Shown: positions 54,350 through 63,545 of the stretch, in pieces
How the letters are laid out: each line of letters starts with the position of its first letter
Position numbering within the stretch: the first letter of the stretch is position 1
From: Lachnospiraceae bacterium
GTDB lineage: Bacteria > Bacillota > Clostridia > Lachnospirales > Lachnospiraceae
Assembly: GCA_014799465.1 (NCBI GenBank)
Contig: JAAVHZ010000040.1
Span: 1 to 64,000 of the forward strand
Direction of reading: 5' to 3'
Length of the DNA stretch: 64,000 nucleotides
The notes under the pieces: generated by a model
Databases searched by the model: none
What the model was told of the DNA's origin: nothing
The model's input: only the letters and a program-made list of their open reading frames with translations
Program-made: the position numbers and the translations under genes

Positions 54350-54467
54350 GTTGTGATTGCGTAAAGATTTGTTTATTTTATAAAAACTTCCATTTGGTTT
54401 TATGGGGAAAGTATGATATTATATTAAAATAGAATGCTTTGAATAGAGTACATATAGGAGAAATAGT

Positions 54468-55721
54468 ATGAAGAGAATAATTAAAATGTTGGCTATGGCA
54501 GTGTTTGTACTGGTCATTATGTCTTTTATGGGAGGAATGGATATAGTAAGGGCAGCAGAATCTGCTTTGGTGGAGTTTAATTATGATGCATCGGGTAAGA
54601 TAGCAGGTGAAAAACTTGTAGAATATGGTGATAAGGACGGATACAACCCTACAAATGGAAGAGGTACGCTTTTATGTTATATGGATAGTTCTGCTCCAAG
54701 GGCATTAGAATGGTCTGACCCGGAATATAATAATAATGGTGCGAATATAGTTCCTATTGTAAGGGCAAGTATTAAGAATAAATGGGGTAATACACCATCA
54801 TTTTTGATATCATTATCAACAAAAGGTTATACAAATGTCAAATTCAGTGCAATGCTTGCAGGCTCAAGTAATGGTCCGGCGCAGTGGAAACTTCAATATA
54901 GTATAGACGGTACTAATTTTAATGATATACAATCATCGAATATAACTATTCCATATGACACAAGAAAGACAATGACATCTTATTATAACGGATTTGCACT
55001 GCCTAATGAAGTTAGTGACAGGGATATAGTGTATATACGTATAATTTCTCCATCTACGGTTACTGTGGCAGGAGGCGATTATCTGCGTCTTCCGTCAGGA
55101 GGAGAAACGGCAATAAACGGCATACGTGTAGTGGGAACAGATATTGCATCCATTACAACAGCTCCGGCACCGGTTACCACAAAGGCACCGGAGACTACAA
55201 AACCGGCAGAACAAAATACAACAGCAGCACAGCCGACTACTACAACAAATGGCGGGCAGAATCCGACTACCGTAAAACCTACGGCAGGGGGCGGAGAGAC
55301 CACTACTAAGTCAGATAACCACAATACTAATAATACAGACAATATAGGTGGAGAAACAACAAGTCAGCAGGGCGAAATGAGTACACATATAGTTACACAG
55401 ACAAATGCTTCGGGGGAAACCATAACATCAATCGTATATGATGAGACTACAGAGTTGTTAACTGATGAAAATGGAGAGACTATAACAGAAAATGAAAAAG
55501 AAACGATAAAAGAATCCGAGGATGAGAGTCCTGATGAAGAGAAATCAGTCTCTAAGAAGAAAAAAACTGCGACATCAGGTAATATTGAAAAAGAAAGTAA
55601 GGAAACATCAAAGAAAGATGGAAATAATATTATTGTAATAGTAGTACTCGCGGCAGTTTTAGCAGTAGGGATTGGGGCAGCCGTAATCGTTCAGAAAAAG
55701 AAAAGCAAAACTGAAGATTAA
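54468..55721 (+). CDS. Secreted/membrane-anchored surface protein with Thr-rich linker
   Basis: A 417-residue protein. The signal peptide (about 1-29, ending VRAAES) precedes a beta-rich domain (about 30-225) with the sequence KFSAMLAGSSNGPAQWKLQYSIDGTNFNDI. This resembles the jelly-roll carbohydrate-binding or nuclease-associated domains of secreted clostridial proteins. A Thr/Pro-rich linker (about 226-300), an acidic segment and a C-terminal membrane helix with KKKSK tail follow. There is no LPxTG motif. The role is unknown; surface display is the safe statement. Confidence 0.7.
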   Translation: MKRIIKMLAMAVFVLVIMSFMGGMDIVRAAESALVEFNYDASGKIAGEKLVEYGDKDGYNPTNGRGTLLCYMDSSAPRALEWSDPEYNNNGANIVPIVRASIKNKWGNTPSFLISLSTKGYTNVKFSAMLAGSSNGPAQWKLQYSIDGTNFNDIQSSNITIPYDTRKTMTSYYNGFALPNEVSDRDIVYIRIISPSTVTVAGGDYLRLPSGGETAINGIRVVGTDIASITTAPAPVTTKAPETTKPAEQNTTAAQPTTTTNGGQNPTTVKPTAGGGETTTKSDNHNTNNTDNIGGETTSQQGEMSTHIVTQTNASGETITSIVYDETTELLTDENGETITENEKETIKESEDESPDEEKSVSKKKKTATSGNIEKESKETSKKDGNNIIVIVVLAAVLAVGIGAAVIVQKKKSKTED

Positions 55722-55733
55722 GTAAAATAAAGG

Positions 55734-55762
55734 TTGACAATGATGACGAAAGTGAATAGTAT
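55734..55762 (+). promoter_or_regulatory. Probable mecA promoter
   Basis: Perfect TTGACA and a TAGTAT box are separated by 17 bp, 55 bp before the mecA start. Confidence 0.55.
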
Positions 55763-55817
55763 TAGTGAAAAGGGTTAAAAGGTTTATCAGATAACTTTAC
55801 ATAAATGGAGGTAAGAC

Positions 55818-56468
55818 ATGGTTTTTAAGAGGATTGGTAAAGATACAGTCAGATGTATTCTTACTGAACAGGATATGGTAGAGAATGGTTTAGAAATTGA
55901 AGATTTCTTTAAAGATAAAGATAAGGTACATGATTTTTTGGAGAATATTGTGGAGCAGGCAAGAGAGGAAGTAGGATATGAGATGAAGAGCGGTATGCTT
56001 GCAATGCAGGTTATGCCATTACCTAATAAAGGGCTTGCCATCACATTTTCAGAAAATGCGGATAACAGCTTTAACAGTGTGCTTGAGCAGATTAAAGAGA
56101 TTACGGGAGATGCGATTATTTCATCAGAAGAACCTGATGATGATGTAAAACCTGACAAGAAACTTAAAAAGTTTGATGGCAGGTTATATCGGTTTATTAA
56201 CATGAAAGATGTGGAAGATTTCTGTATTTCTATACCAGAGGAAAAAGTCAACAAAAGTATATTGTATAAAAATCAGGAAGATGGCAGATACTATATGATT
56301 ATAAGAAAGGGAAACCTTTCTAAAAAATCATATGATTCACTATGTTTTCAGGCTATGGAATATGCGAAACTGGTTTCAGATAATCCGGCGGTACTTGTGA
56401 ACTGGCAGGAGCATCATGAACCTATGATTAAGAAAAATGCCATAGGAATAATCAGAAAAATAGTATAG
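55818..56468 (+). CDS. mecA: Adaptor protein MecA-like
   Basis: A 216-residue protein of the MecA/YpbH family. The N-terminal substrate-binding domain (FKRIGKDTVRCILTEQDMVENGLEIEDFF ... DFLENIVEQAREEVGYEM) is joined by an acidic linker to the C-terminal ClpC-binding domain (LYRFINMKDVEDFC ... KKSYDSLCFQAMEYAKLV). MecA delivers substrates such as ComK to ClpCP. GGAGG precedes the ATG. The helicase gene follows 6 bp or more downstream. Confidence 0.88.
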   Translation: MVFKRIGKDTVRCILTEQDMVENGLEIEDFFKDKDKVHDFLENIVEQAREEVGYEMKSGMLAMQVMPLPNKGLAITFSENADNSFNSVLEQIKEITGDAIISSEEPDDDVKPDKKLKKFDGRLYRFINMKDVEDFCISIPEEKVNKSILYKNQEDGRYYMIIRKGNLSKKSYDSLCFQAMEYAKLVSDNPAVLVNWQEHHEPMIKKNAIGIIRKIV

Positions 56469-56474
56469 AAAGGT

Positions 56475-57974
56475 TTGGAAAACATAATGGATGAAATAAA
56501 TTATAGGGACTCAGGTCTTGATGACAGAATACTGCGGGCAGTTGAGGAAATGGGATTTGAGCAGATGACTCCTATACAGGCACAGGCTATTCCCGTATTA
56601 TTGGAAGGAAAAGACATTATAGGGCAGGCACAGACCGGTACGGGAAAGACTGCTGCTTTTGGAATACCTGTAATTCAGAATATAGTGCCGGAAGATAACA
56701 GTCTTCAGGCTCTTATTTTGTGTCCGACAAGGGAACTTGCAATACAGGCAGCAAGGGAGATACGCAGCTTTGCAAAATTTATGCATGGTATAAAAGTATT
56801 ACCAATATATGGGGGTCAGGATATTTCAAAGCAGATACGTTCACTAAAAGGAGGCATTCAGATAGTTGTTGGAACTCCGGGACGTGTTATGGACCATATG
56901 AGAAGGCATACACTGAAACTTGATAATCTGAAAATGCTGGTATTGGATGAGGCAGACGAGATGCTGGATATGGGATTTCGTGAGGACATTGAAACTATAT
57001 GCGGACAGATTAAATGTGAACATCAGACAGCACTATTTTCAGCTACAATGCCTAAAGAGATAATGGATATTACAGACAGATATCAGAATAATGCTGTTCT
57101 TGTAAAAGTAGTAAAGAAAGAACTTACGATTCCGCTTGTCCGCCAGTATTACTATGAAGTAAAGAACAGGGATAAGGAAGAGGTAATATGCAGACTTCTT
57201 GATTATTATAATCCAAAAAGGTCATTGATATTTTGCAATACCAAGAGGATGGTAGATGAACTGGCAGATAACCTAAAGGGCAGGGGATACTTTGCAGAAG
57301 GTCTTCATGGTGATCTTAATCAGTACCAGAGAGATAAGGTTATGCAGAGCTTTAGAAACGGAAGGACAGAAATTCTGATTGCTACAGATGTTGCGGCAAG
57401 AGGAATAGATGTAAATAATGTGGAGGCAGTATTTAATTATGATGTTCCACAGGATATAGAATACTATGTTCATAGAATCGGAAGAACCGGACGTGCAGGG
57501 AAAAAAGGCCGTGCATTTACATTAGTAGTCGGAAGAGAGATATATAAGCTTCGTGAAATAGAAAGAACATGCAAAACAAAGATAAAGAACCGTCTTATAC
57601 CGACAGTTTCCGATATTACAGAGAGTAAAGCAGAAAATATACTAAGACAGGCATTAGAGACTATTAGTACAAAAGATTTGGGCAAGGCGGCAGCCGTTAT
57701 AGAAAAGAAAATGAATGAAGAAGACTGTACGGCAATAGAACTTGCTGCTGCATTTTTGAAAATGCAGCTTGGAGATGAGCCGGAAAATATAATCTTAAAA
57801 GAAGATCCATATATTCCGGAAAAAAGTGATAAGAAGAAAAAAGGTGACAGAAGGCGTCCGAAAAGAAAGTATAATGATTATAAAAAAGGCAATAAAAACC
57901 ATGATAAGAAAAAGGAAAAGGATACTCATTTTGCAAAATTCAGACAGTCCGGCAAGAAAAAGAAAAAAAGTTAG
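56475..57974 (+). CDS. DEAD-box RNA helicase (CshA/DeaD type)
   Basis: A 499-residue ATP-dependent RNA helicase. Motifs in order are the Q motif (FEQMTPIQAQAIP), AQTGTGKTAAF, PTRELAIQ, TPGRVMDH, DEADEMLD, SAT and HRIGRTGRAG. The C-terminus is a long basic tail (KKKKGDRRRPKRKYNDYKKGNK) expected to bind RNA. The start may be TTG at 56475 (AAAGG just upstream) or ATG at 56487. It is likely transcribed with mecA. Confidence 0.94.
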   Translation: MENIMDEINYRDSGLDDRILRAVEEMGFEQMTPIQAQAIPVLLEGKDIIGQAQTGTGKTAAFGIPVIQNIVPEDNSLQALILCPTRELAIQAAREIRSFAKFMHGIKVLPIYGGQDISKQIRSLKGGIQIVVGTPGRVMDHMRRHTLKLDNLKMLVLDEADEMLDMGFREDIETICGQIKCEHQTALFSATMPKEIMDITDRYQNNAVLVKVVKKELTIPLVRQYYYEVKNRDKEEVICRLLDYYNPKRSLIFCNTKRMVDELADNLKGRGYFAEGLHGDLNQYQRDKVMQSFRNGRTEILIATDVAARGIDVNNVEAVFNYDVPQDIEYYVHRIGRTGRAGKKGRAFTLVVGREIYKLREIERTCKTKIKNRLIPTVSDITESKAENILRQALETISTKDLGKAAAVIEKKMNEEDCTAIELAAAFLKMQLGDEPENIILKEDPYIPEKSDKKKKGDRRRPKRKYNDYKKGNKNHDKKKEKDTHFAKFRQSGKKKKKS

Positions 57975-57995
57975 GAAAGGCATGGTTATAAGGGA

Positions 57996-58391
57996 ATGTT
58001 AGAGTCAGGAATTAAAGGAAGAGTTGAAAAGACCGTTGAGCGGGAGAATCTTGCAAGCTCAATGGGCAGCGGGCTTATGCCCGTACTGGCTACACCCTGT
58101 ATGGTGGCTTTGATGGAAGAGACAGCATGGAGAAGTGTGGAGCCGTATATGGAAGAGGGCAATGGAACAGTTGGAACTGCATTAAATATTAAACATCTGG
58201 CGGCTACACCGGAAGGGTTGAAAGTATGGTGCGAAAGCGAGCTTATGGAAATAGACGGAAGAAGGCTTGTATTCGATGTAAAAGTATATGACAATTCAGG
58301 AATAGTCGGTGAGGGTATCCACGAAAGATTTATTATTAACAATGAAAAATTTGCTGCAAAAGCAGCAGAAAAAAAAGAAACTAATCAGTAA
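57996..58391 (+). CDS. Hot-dog-fold thioesterase (FlK-like)
   Basis: A 131-residue hot-dog protein. TPCMVALMEETAWRSVEPYM and GTALNIKHLAATPEGLKVW match the fluoroacetyl-CoA-thioesterase-like group, which hydrolyses short acyl-CoAs. The substrate here is unknown; resistance to fluoroacetate should not be assumed. Its TAA overlaps the ATG of the next gene. Confidence 0.85.
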   Translation: MLESGIKGRVEKTVERENLASSMGSGLMPVLATPCMVALMEETAWRSVEPYMEEGNGTVGTALNIKHLAATPEGLKVWCESELMEIDGRRLVFDVKVYDNSGIVGEGIHERFIINNEKFAAKAAEKKETNQ

Positions 58392-59122
58392 TGGATATAA
58401 ATGTAAGAAACAGGGTTATTTACATTTCACAGATATATATGTCTGCAATATTTGCATTACTTGCTGTTAGAAGCATTCTGCTTGGAAGAAATGACAGGAT
58501 GGGGATATTTTACATTCTGGCATCATTAATGAGCACAGTAATAGTTTTAAGTGTTATTAAGTATGCAATGACATTTACAGATATATGCATGTATTCAGTG
58601 CTTTTTTCAGGGTGTTGTTATACAGCATTAAAATGCAGCGATACCACATTATATATGGCTGCTATGGCAATTACTTTATTAGTATTTTTTATGTTTGTGA
58701 AGAGTAGATTAAGGCATACAGGATATAATGAGCCGCCGGCGGAGTTATTCAGAGTAAATATGTTTATACTTAAAATACTGCATTTTACATTTATATTCGC
58801 TGTATTGTTTATGGGGATGGAATCAGTCACAATATTCAGTATAATACAGTCAATACTAACGGTAATATTTGTAAATCTGCTGAGATATTATATTTACTGC
58901 GATATGAAAAATGTAGTTTTTATTGGAATTATCCTTGAACTGTCAGCTATTGTATGTATGATAATAATTATGCCTTGGTTTGCAATAGGAAATATTGTGG
59001 AATTTCAGATGGAAAACACTATGACCGGTTACATAAATAGATTTTTATGTGCATTGATTCTGTCACTTCTTGAAATACCATTTAACCCTGTTTGGTCTTT
59101 TGAAAAAAGTTTGAAAGGATAA
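58391..59122 (+). CDS. Polytopic membrane protein, unknown function
   Basis: A 243-residue protein with about seven hydrophobic segments (for example IYMSAIFALLAVRSILLG, MAAMAITLLVFFMFV, FTFIFAVLFMGM, GIILELSAIVCMIIIMPW). No motif is recognised. It overlaps the thioesterase stop and precedes pncB by five bases, so it is in the same transcript. Confidence 0.7.
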   Translation: MDINVRNRVIYISQIYMSAIFALLAVRSILLGRNDRMGIFYILASLMSTVIVLSVIKYAMTFTDICMYSVLFSGCCYTALKCSDTTLYMAAMAITLLVFFMFVKSRLRHTGYNEPPAELFRVNMFILKILHFTFIFAVLFMGMESVTIFSIIQSILTVIFVNLLRYYIYCDMKNVVFIGIILELSAIVCMIIIMPWFAIGNIVEFQMENTMTGYINRFLCALILSLLEIPFNPVWSFEKSLKG

Positions 59123-59127
59123 AGAAT

Positions 59128-60591
59128 ATGGATAAGACACAGTATATGGAGAGGAATCTCTCTATGGTAATGGATTTTTATGAATTGACCATGAGTAATG
59201 GTTATTTTAATGATGATGTGAAAAATGTGGAAGTGGTTTTTGATGTATTTTACAGGAAAAATCCGGATAATGGAGGGTTTGCAGTATTTGCGGGACTTGA
59301 GCAGATAGTTGAATATATAGATAATCTGGGATTTACAGATGATGATATAGAGTATTTTCATTCTCAGAATCTTTTTAATGAATCATTTCTTGAGTATTTA
59401 AAAAATTTCAAGTTTCGTGGTGATATATATTCATTTCCTGAAGGTACGATAATGTATCCGGGTGAACCTGTTATAACCGTAATAGCACCGTTAATAGATG
59501 CACAGCTTATTGAAACGGCAATACTTCTTCAGGTAAATCATCAGTCACTTGTAGCTACAAAGACCAGAAGGATAGTTAATGCGGCAAAGGGAAGAATGGT
59601 TTCTGATTTCGGTGCAAGACGTGCACATAATATGGATGCTGCAGTATATGGTGCAAGGGCAGCATATATAGGTGGAGCAGCAGGGACTGCTACAGTACTG
59701 GCAGGTCAGATGTTTGACATTCCGATAAGTGGAACTATGGCACACAGCTATATTATGTTTTATAAGGACGAGTTTACTGCATTTAAAAAATATGCAGAAT
59801 GTTATCCTGACTCAACTACACTTTTGGTGGATACTTATGATGTCTTAAAAAGCGGCATACCAAATGCCATAAGGGTTGCAAAAGAAGTTCTGGAGCCTAT
59901 GGGTAAACGTCTTAAAGGAGTAAGAATAGACAGCGGAGATTTGGCATATCTTACGAAACGAACAAGAAAGATGCTGGATGCGGCAGGTTTAAATGACTGC
60001 AAGATAATAATATCTAACAGTCTGGATGAATTTACTATTACTTCCATACTGAATCAGGGCGGATGTGTAGACAGTTTCGGTGTGGGAGAAAGACTGATTA
60101 CGGCAAAGTCTGAACCTGTATTTGGTGCTGTATACAAGCTGGCAGCGGTAAAGGGCGAAGACGGGCAGTTTGACCCAAGGATAAAGGTGTCTGAAAACAT
60201 AGAAAAGATAACTAATCCGGGACTTAAGAAAGTATACAGGATTATTGATGAGGAAGGAAGAGCCATAGCCGATATGATTGCCAGAGCTGATGAGGAGATA
60301 GACATGTCAAAACCTTTCAGATATGTTGACCCTAATAAGCCATGGAAGAACAGGTTTTTTGAGAATTGTGAGGCACAGGAACTTCAGATACCAATTATAT
60401 TAAACGGAAAAGTAGTATATAATAAACCGTCATTAAAGGAAATATCCGATTATGTAAAGAAGCAGTTATCAGAGGAAATATGGGAAGAAGAACAGAGATT
60501 TGAGAATCCTCATATTCATTATATGGATATGTCTCCAAATTACTATGAATTGAAAATGCAGCTTTTAAATGATTCCAGAAGAGATGATTAA
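59128..60591 (+). CDS. pncB: Nicotinate phosphoribosyltransferase
   Basis: A 487-residue enzyme that makes nicotinate mononucleotide from nicotinate and PRPP in NAD salvage. Signatures are SMVMDFYELTMSNGYF, the active-site GARRAHNMDAAVYGARAAYIGG, SGTMAHSYIMF, VRIDSGDLAYLTK and ISNSLDEFTI. The long form is typical of Firmicutes. GAAAGGA overlaps the stop of the preceding gene. Confidence 0.96.
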   Translation: MDKTQYMERNLSMVMDFYELTMSNGYFNDDVKNVEVVFDVFYRKNPDNGGFAVFAGLEQIVEYIDNLGFTDDDIEYFHSQNLFNESFLEYLKNFKFRGDIYSFPEGTIMYPGEPVITVIAPLIDAQLIETAILLQVNHQSLVATKTRRIVNAAKGRMVSDFGARRAHNMDAAVYGARAAYIGGAAGTATVLAGQMFDIPISGTMAHSYIMFYKDEFTAFKKYAECYPDSTTLLVDTYDVLKSGIPNAIRVAKEVLEPMGKRLKGVRIDSGDLAYLTKRTRKMLDAAGLNDCKIIISNSLDEFTITSILNQGGCVDSFGVGERLITAKSEPVFGAVYKLAAVKGEDGQFDPRIKVSENIEKITNPGLKKVYRIIDEEGRAIADMIARADEEIDMSKPFRYVDPNKPWKNRFFENCEAQELQIPIILNGKVVYNKPSLKEISDYVKKQLSEEIWEEEQRFENPHIHYMDMSPNYYELKMQLLNDSRRDD

Positions 60592-60614
60592 GATAGCGAA
60601 AGGTATGATAAAAT

Positions 60615-61046
60615 ATGGATAATAAAAACAGAGTAGTAGGCATGGATACGAAGATAACAAATGTACTGCTGGTGGAAGCGATAAGGCAGATGAAGGCAAA
60701 CGAGAATCCTGAGACGAGAAATGCCGTTATAGATGAAACCGTAATGAGGGCGAAGTTTTTGATGCCGGTAACCATTCTGGATGGTTCCATGAGATTTAAT
60801 ATGGTTACTAATTCGGATAAGCAGAATTATTTTGTAGCATATACAGACTGGGAGGAGATGAAGCCGGCAATAAGCGGTCCTGACCAGAAGGCTATGATAA
60901 TGACATTTGATGATTATGCAATGCTTGAAAAGAAAAATATCCAGACAGCAGGATTTGTAATAAATCCGTTTACTACAAATCTTATATTTAGAAAGGATTA
61001 TGTATTGCAGTTGTTTGATAAAAAGGTGGAGATATTGACACAGTGA
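60615..61046 (+). CDS. SseB-family N-terminal-domain protein
   Basis: A 143-residue protein with the SseB N-terminal fold pattern: KFLMPVTILDG, NYFVAYTDWEEM, MIMTFDDYAMLEKKNIQTAGFVINPFTTNLIF. Enhancer-like SseB proteins are found in many bacteria with unclear function. It follows pncB by 23 bp and ends at a terminator. Confidence 0.78.
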   Translation: MDNKNRVVGMDTKITNVLLVEAIRQMKANENPETRNAVIDETVMRAKFLMPVTILDGSMRFNMVTNSDKQNYFVAYTDWEEMKPAISGPDQKAMIMTFDDYAMLEKKNIQTAGFVINPFTTNLIFRKDYVLQLFDKKVEILTQ

Positions 61047-61109
61047 AAAAATAAGTTCCCTCCGCGACGGTGAATCGAGTTCAAGGTCGCTGCGGGAACT
61101 TATTTTTTC
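61046..61109 (+). terminator. Terminator of the pncB transcript
   Basis: AAAAAATAAGTTCCC pairs with GGGAACTTATTTTTT around GCGAC/GTCGC. Confidence 0.85.
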
Positions 61110-61207
61110 TTTGGTGTTGTGGTTGGTGGGGATGTTGTGGCGGGTGGAATTTTGGGTGGGTGTGTGTTATAATTGGATTAATTAATAAGGAGAGAGGGTA
61201 TAGGGAT

Positions 61208-61438
61208 ATGGAAAATGGGATGATTGGATTTTTTAAAGGGTCAGCAAATATGTTTAAACCCCAAATAGGGAAAAAAGTGTATCTGTATCGTAATAAAAAG
61301 ACAAATAAAATAAGAGAATCACCAAAAATATCTGTATTTTATGGTGTAGCCTGTATGTGTGTATGAGTAATTCTGATTTTTTGGAATCGTGTTGATAATC
61401 TGAATAGGGAGAGGATTCGAAGAATTAGTGGGAGATAA
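61208..61438 (+). pseudogene. DUF3592-like pseudogene
   Basis: The frame keeps the start, then jumps to QIGKKVYLYRNKKTNKIRESPKISVFYGVACMCV, equal to the C-terminal half of the paralogues at 61650 and 62172. The N-terminal membrane segment and variable region are missing. A TGA (61364-61366) cuts the last hydrophobic segment, beyond which the frame reads ILIFWNRVDNLNRERIRRISG to TAA. Internal deletion plus nonsense points to a dead copy. Confidence 0.7.
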
Positions 61439-61649
61439 AATATAAAGTTATTGCTTTCAGTAATTTTTACATATTTGGAGTAGTGGGCGTTTTTAACATG
61501 TCTGTCAGTTGTTATTGTAAATTAATATATGATGCAGAGAAGGTATATTTTTTGTTATAAGAAAAAGGACGGATTAAGTGTAGTCTTTGCAGGTTATGGT
61601 TGGTGGAATTAGTATGTTTGAAGTAATTATTTTTTAGGAGATGGGATAC

Positions 61650-62096
61650 ATGGATATGAAAAATTATCATTTAGAGAAAAGTTTCTTTTTAGGAATTGCG
61701 GTGGTTATTGCCGGAATTGTTATAATTGGGATTAATGTTAAATTTAGTGTTGATAAATTTCAAGGTAAATATAAGCGGGTGCCGGCTGTTATTACTGGTT
61801 ATAAAAGATATGGTGGTGATGATCTGGATGACGAGAGTTATTATCATACTATATATCAGTATAAAGAAAATGGGAATATTGCAAGTTTTGAAGGGGGAGA
61901 AGACTCAAATTGGTTTCGTAATAGAAATATAGGGAAAAAAGTATTTCTGTATCGTAATAAAAAGACAAATAAATTAAGGGAAAGTCCAAGAATACCAGGT
62001 TTTTATGGAGTGGTTTGTATATGCATTGGAATATATCTGATATATTATAATCACCGTATGAATCGAAAGAGGATGGAATATCTAAACGGGTATTAA
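61650..62096 (+). CDS. DUF3592-like membrane protein, copy 1
   Basis: A protein of about 148 residues. The first membrane segment (SFFLGIAVVIAGIVIIGINV, about 9-28) precedes an exposed domain with TIYQYKENGNIASFEG and KKVFLYRNKKTNKLRESP, then a second membrane segment (FYGVVCICIGIYLIYYN). The pattern matches DUF3592. Copy 2 is nearly identical at both ends and different in the middle. The ATG at 61650 (MDMKNYHLE) has AGGAG at good distance; an upstream ATG directly touches that site. Confidence 0.75.
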   Translation: MDMKNYHLEKSFFLGIAVVIAGIVIIGINVKFSVDKFQGKYKRVPAVITGYKRYGGDDLDDESYYHTIYQYKENGNIASFEGGEDSNWFRNRNIGKKVFLYRNKKTNKLRESPRIPGFYGVVCICIGIYLIYYNHRMNRKRMEYLNGY

Positions 62097-62171
62097 AATC
62101 AGGGAAGGATTGCGGGTGAAGATGTAGTCTGTATATGTGCAGGAGTAATTATTTTTAAGGAGATGGAATAT

Positions 62172-62621
62172 ATGGATATGAAAAATTATCATTTAGAGAA
62201 AAGTTTCTTTTTAGGAATTGCGTTGGTTATTGCCGGAATTGTTATAATTGGGATTAATGCTAAATTTAGTGTTGATAAATTTCAGGGCAAATATAAGCGG
62301 GTGCCTGCTGTTATTATGAGTTATAAAAGAAGCGTCAGACATGTAAGAGGGAAAAGTAGGGTTAATTATTATACTATATATCAGTATAAAGAAAATGGGA
62401 ATATTGCACGTTTTAAAGGGAAAATAGACTGGAATCCGCTTCGTAATATGAATATAGGGAAAAAAGTATTTCTGTATCGTAATAAAAAGACAAATAAATT
62501 AAGGGAAAGTCCAAGAATACCAGGTTTTTATGGGGTAGTTTGTATATGCATTGGAATATATCTGATATATTATAATCATCGTATGAATCGAAAGAGGATG
62601 GAATATCTAAATGGGTATTAA
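62172..62621 (+). CDS. DUF3592-like membrane protein, copy 2
   Basis: Tandem paralogue of the gene at 61650. The first about 45 and last about 60 residues are nearly the same, while the central exposed region differs (SYKRSVRHVRGKSRVNYYTIYQ against GYKRYGGDDLDDESYYHTIYQ, and KGKIDWNPLRNMN against EGGEDSNWFRNRN). It arose by recent duplication with change focused on the exposed segment. The function is unknown. Confidence 0.75.
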   Translation: MDMKNYHLEKSFFLGIALVIAGIVIIGINAKFSVDKFQGKYKRVPAVIMSYKRSVRHVRGKSRVNYYTIYQYKENGNIARFKGKIDWNPLRNMNIGKKVFLYRNKKTNKLRESPRIPGFYGVVCICIGIYLIYYNHRMNRKRMEYLNGY

Positions 62622-62951
62622 AATCAGGGACAGATTGGATAGTTCACAAAATAACATATGATGCAGGAATGGGAAAAGGTTAATAAAAAGTGGCGATTGT
62701 AAGAGAGCAAAGTGTAAATAAAATAGGAGTTCTATACAACAGTGAACATGGTTCAATGCTGTGGAGGATACTTATTTTTTTGCCGGCTGTTTTGGATTTT
62801 GCAAGTTGTGGTTGACGAAAAGCAATTAGCAGTTGGTGGAGTTAATATGTTTGGAGTGTTATGATTGATATTATAAATTATACGAGGAGAAAAATGCAGA
62901 TACAAAATAGGATTGAATTTGAAAATGTAGTATCAGTATAAGGAGGCAGTT
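62622..62951. other. Gap holding a degenerate repeat of the family's leader
   Basis: No gene is visible. GTTGGTGGAGTTAATATG near 62832 repeats the sequence GTTGGTGGAATTAGTATG in front of copy 1 (near 61600), so the upstream regions of this gene family were duplicated along with the genes. Confidence 0.5.
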
Positions 62952-63383
62952 ATGAAAAATGTATTAAAGCAAATTATAGGAGCACTTATTTGTTGTGTTG
63001 TAGGAATATGGTTATTAATAGGAGATATTAAGTTTTATATTGACATGGGAAGTGGTAATTATGAGGAAATATCAGCAACAGTTGTAGATTATAAAAAACA
63101 TACTGAATATAGAAAAAGAGGAAGGACATCAACATATAGCAAGATATATGAATATAAGGAAGATGGAGAGATTAAGCGGTATGAAAGCTCTAAAAGAAGT
63201 AATATAGGTTTGGGAAGTGTAGGTGATAAAGCAGTTCTGTATCGTAATATAAAAACACATAAAGTGAGAGAAAAACCATTTAAAACTAATATGATGATTG
63301 CGATAATATTGATAGTATTGGGAATCTTTAATATGTTTATGGCTACTCGCCCAAAAAACAGACAGGCTGATAATAGTGATTAA
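62952..63383 (+). CDS. DUF3592-like membrane protein, divergent member
   Basis: A 143-residue relative of the two upstream copies. It has the same layout: membrane segment (IIGALICCVVGIWLLIGDI), exposed part with KIYEYKEDGEIKRYESSKRSN and AVLYRNIKTHKVREKP, and a second membrane segment (MMIAIILIVLGIFNMFM). The sequence is much less similar than copies 1 and 2 are to each other. AAGGAGG precedes the ATG. Confidence 0.75.
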   Translation: MKNVLKQIIGALICCVVGIWLLIGDIKFYIDMGSGNYEEISATVVDYKKHTEYRKRGRTSTYSKIYEYKEDGEIKRYESSKRSNIGLGSVGDKAVLYRNIKTHKVREKPFKTNMMIAIILIVLGIFNMFMATRPKNRQADNSD

Positions 63384-63545
63384 TTCAGTGAATTTGTAAG
63401 AACAGGAAAATAAATTAATCCGGTAAATTTACATATGCAGCAATAATTATGAAGAGCAAAAGTATTTTTAAACTTTTGTTCTTTTTTATTCTGCACATGA
63501 ATAAATAAGTGTACATGCTCATATATATGTCTTAGGAGGCAGGAC

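Noticed and set aside
57996-58391. Fluoroacetate-resistance gene
   Set aside because: Only the FlK-like fold is visible; this subgroup is common in gut Firmicutes and its substrate is unknown, so the specific claim is not supported.
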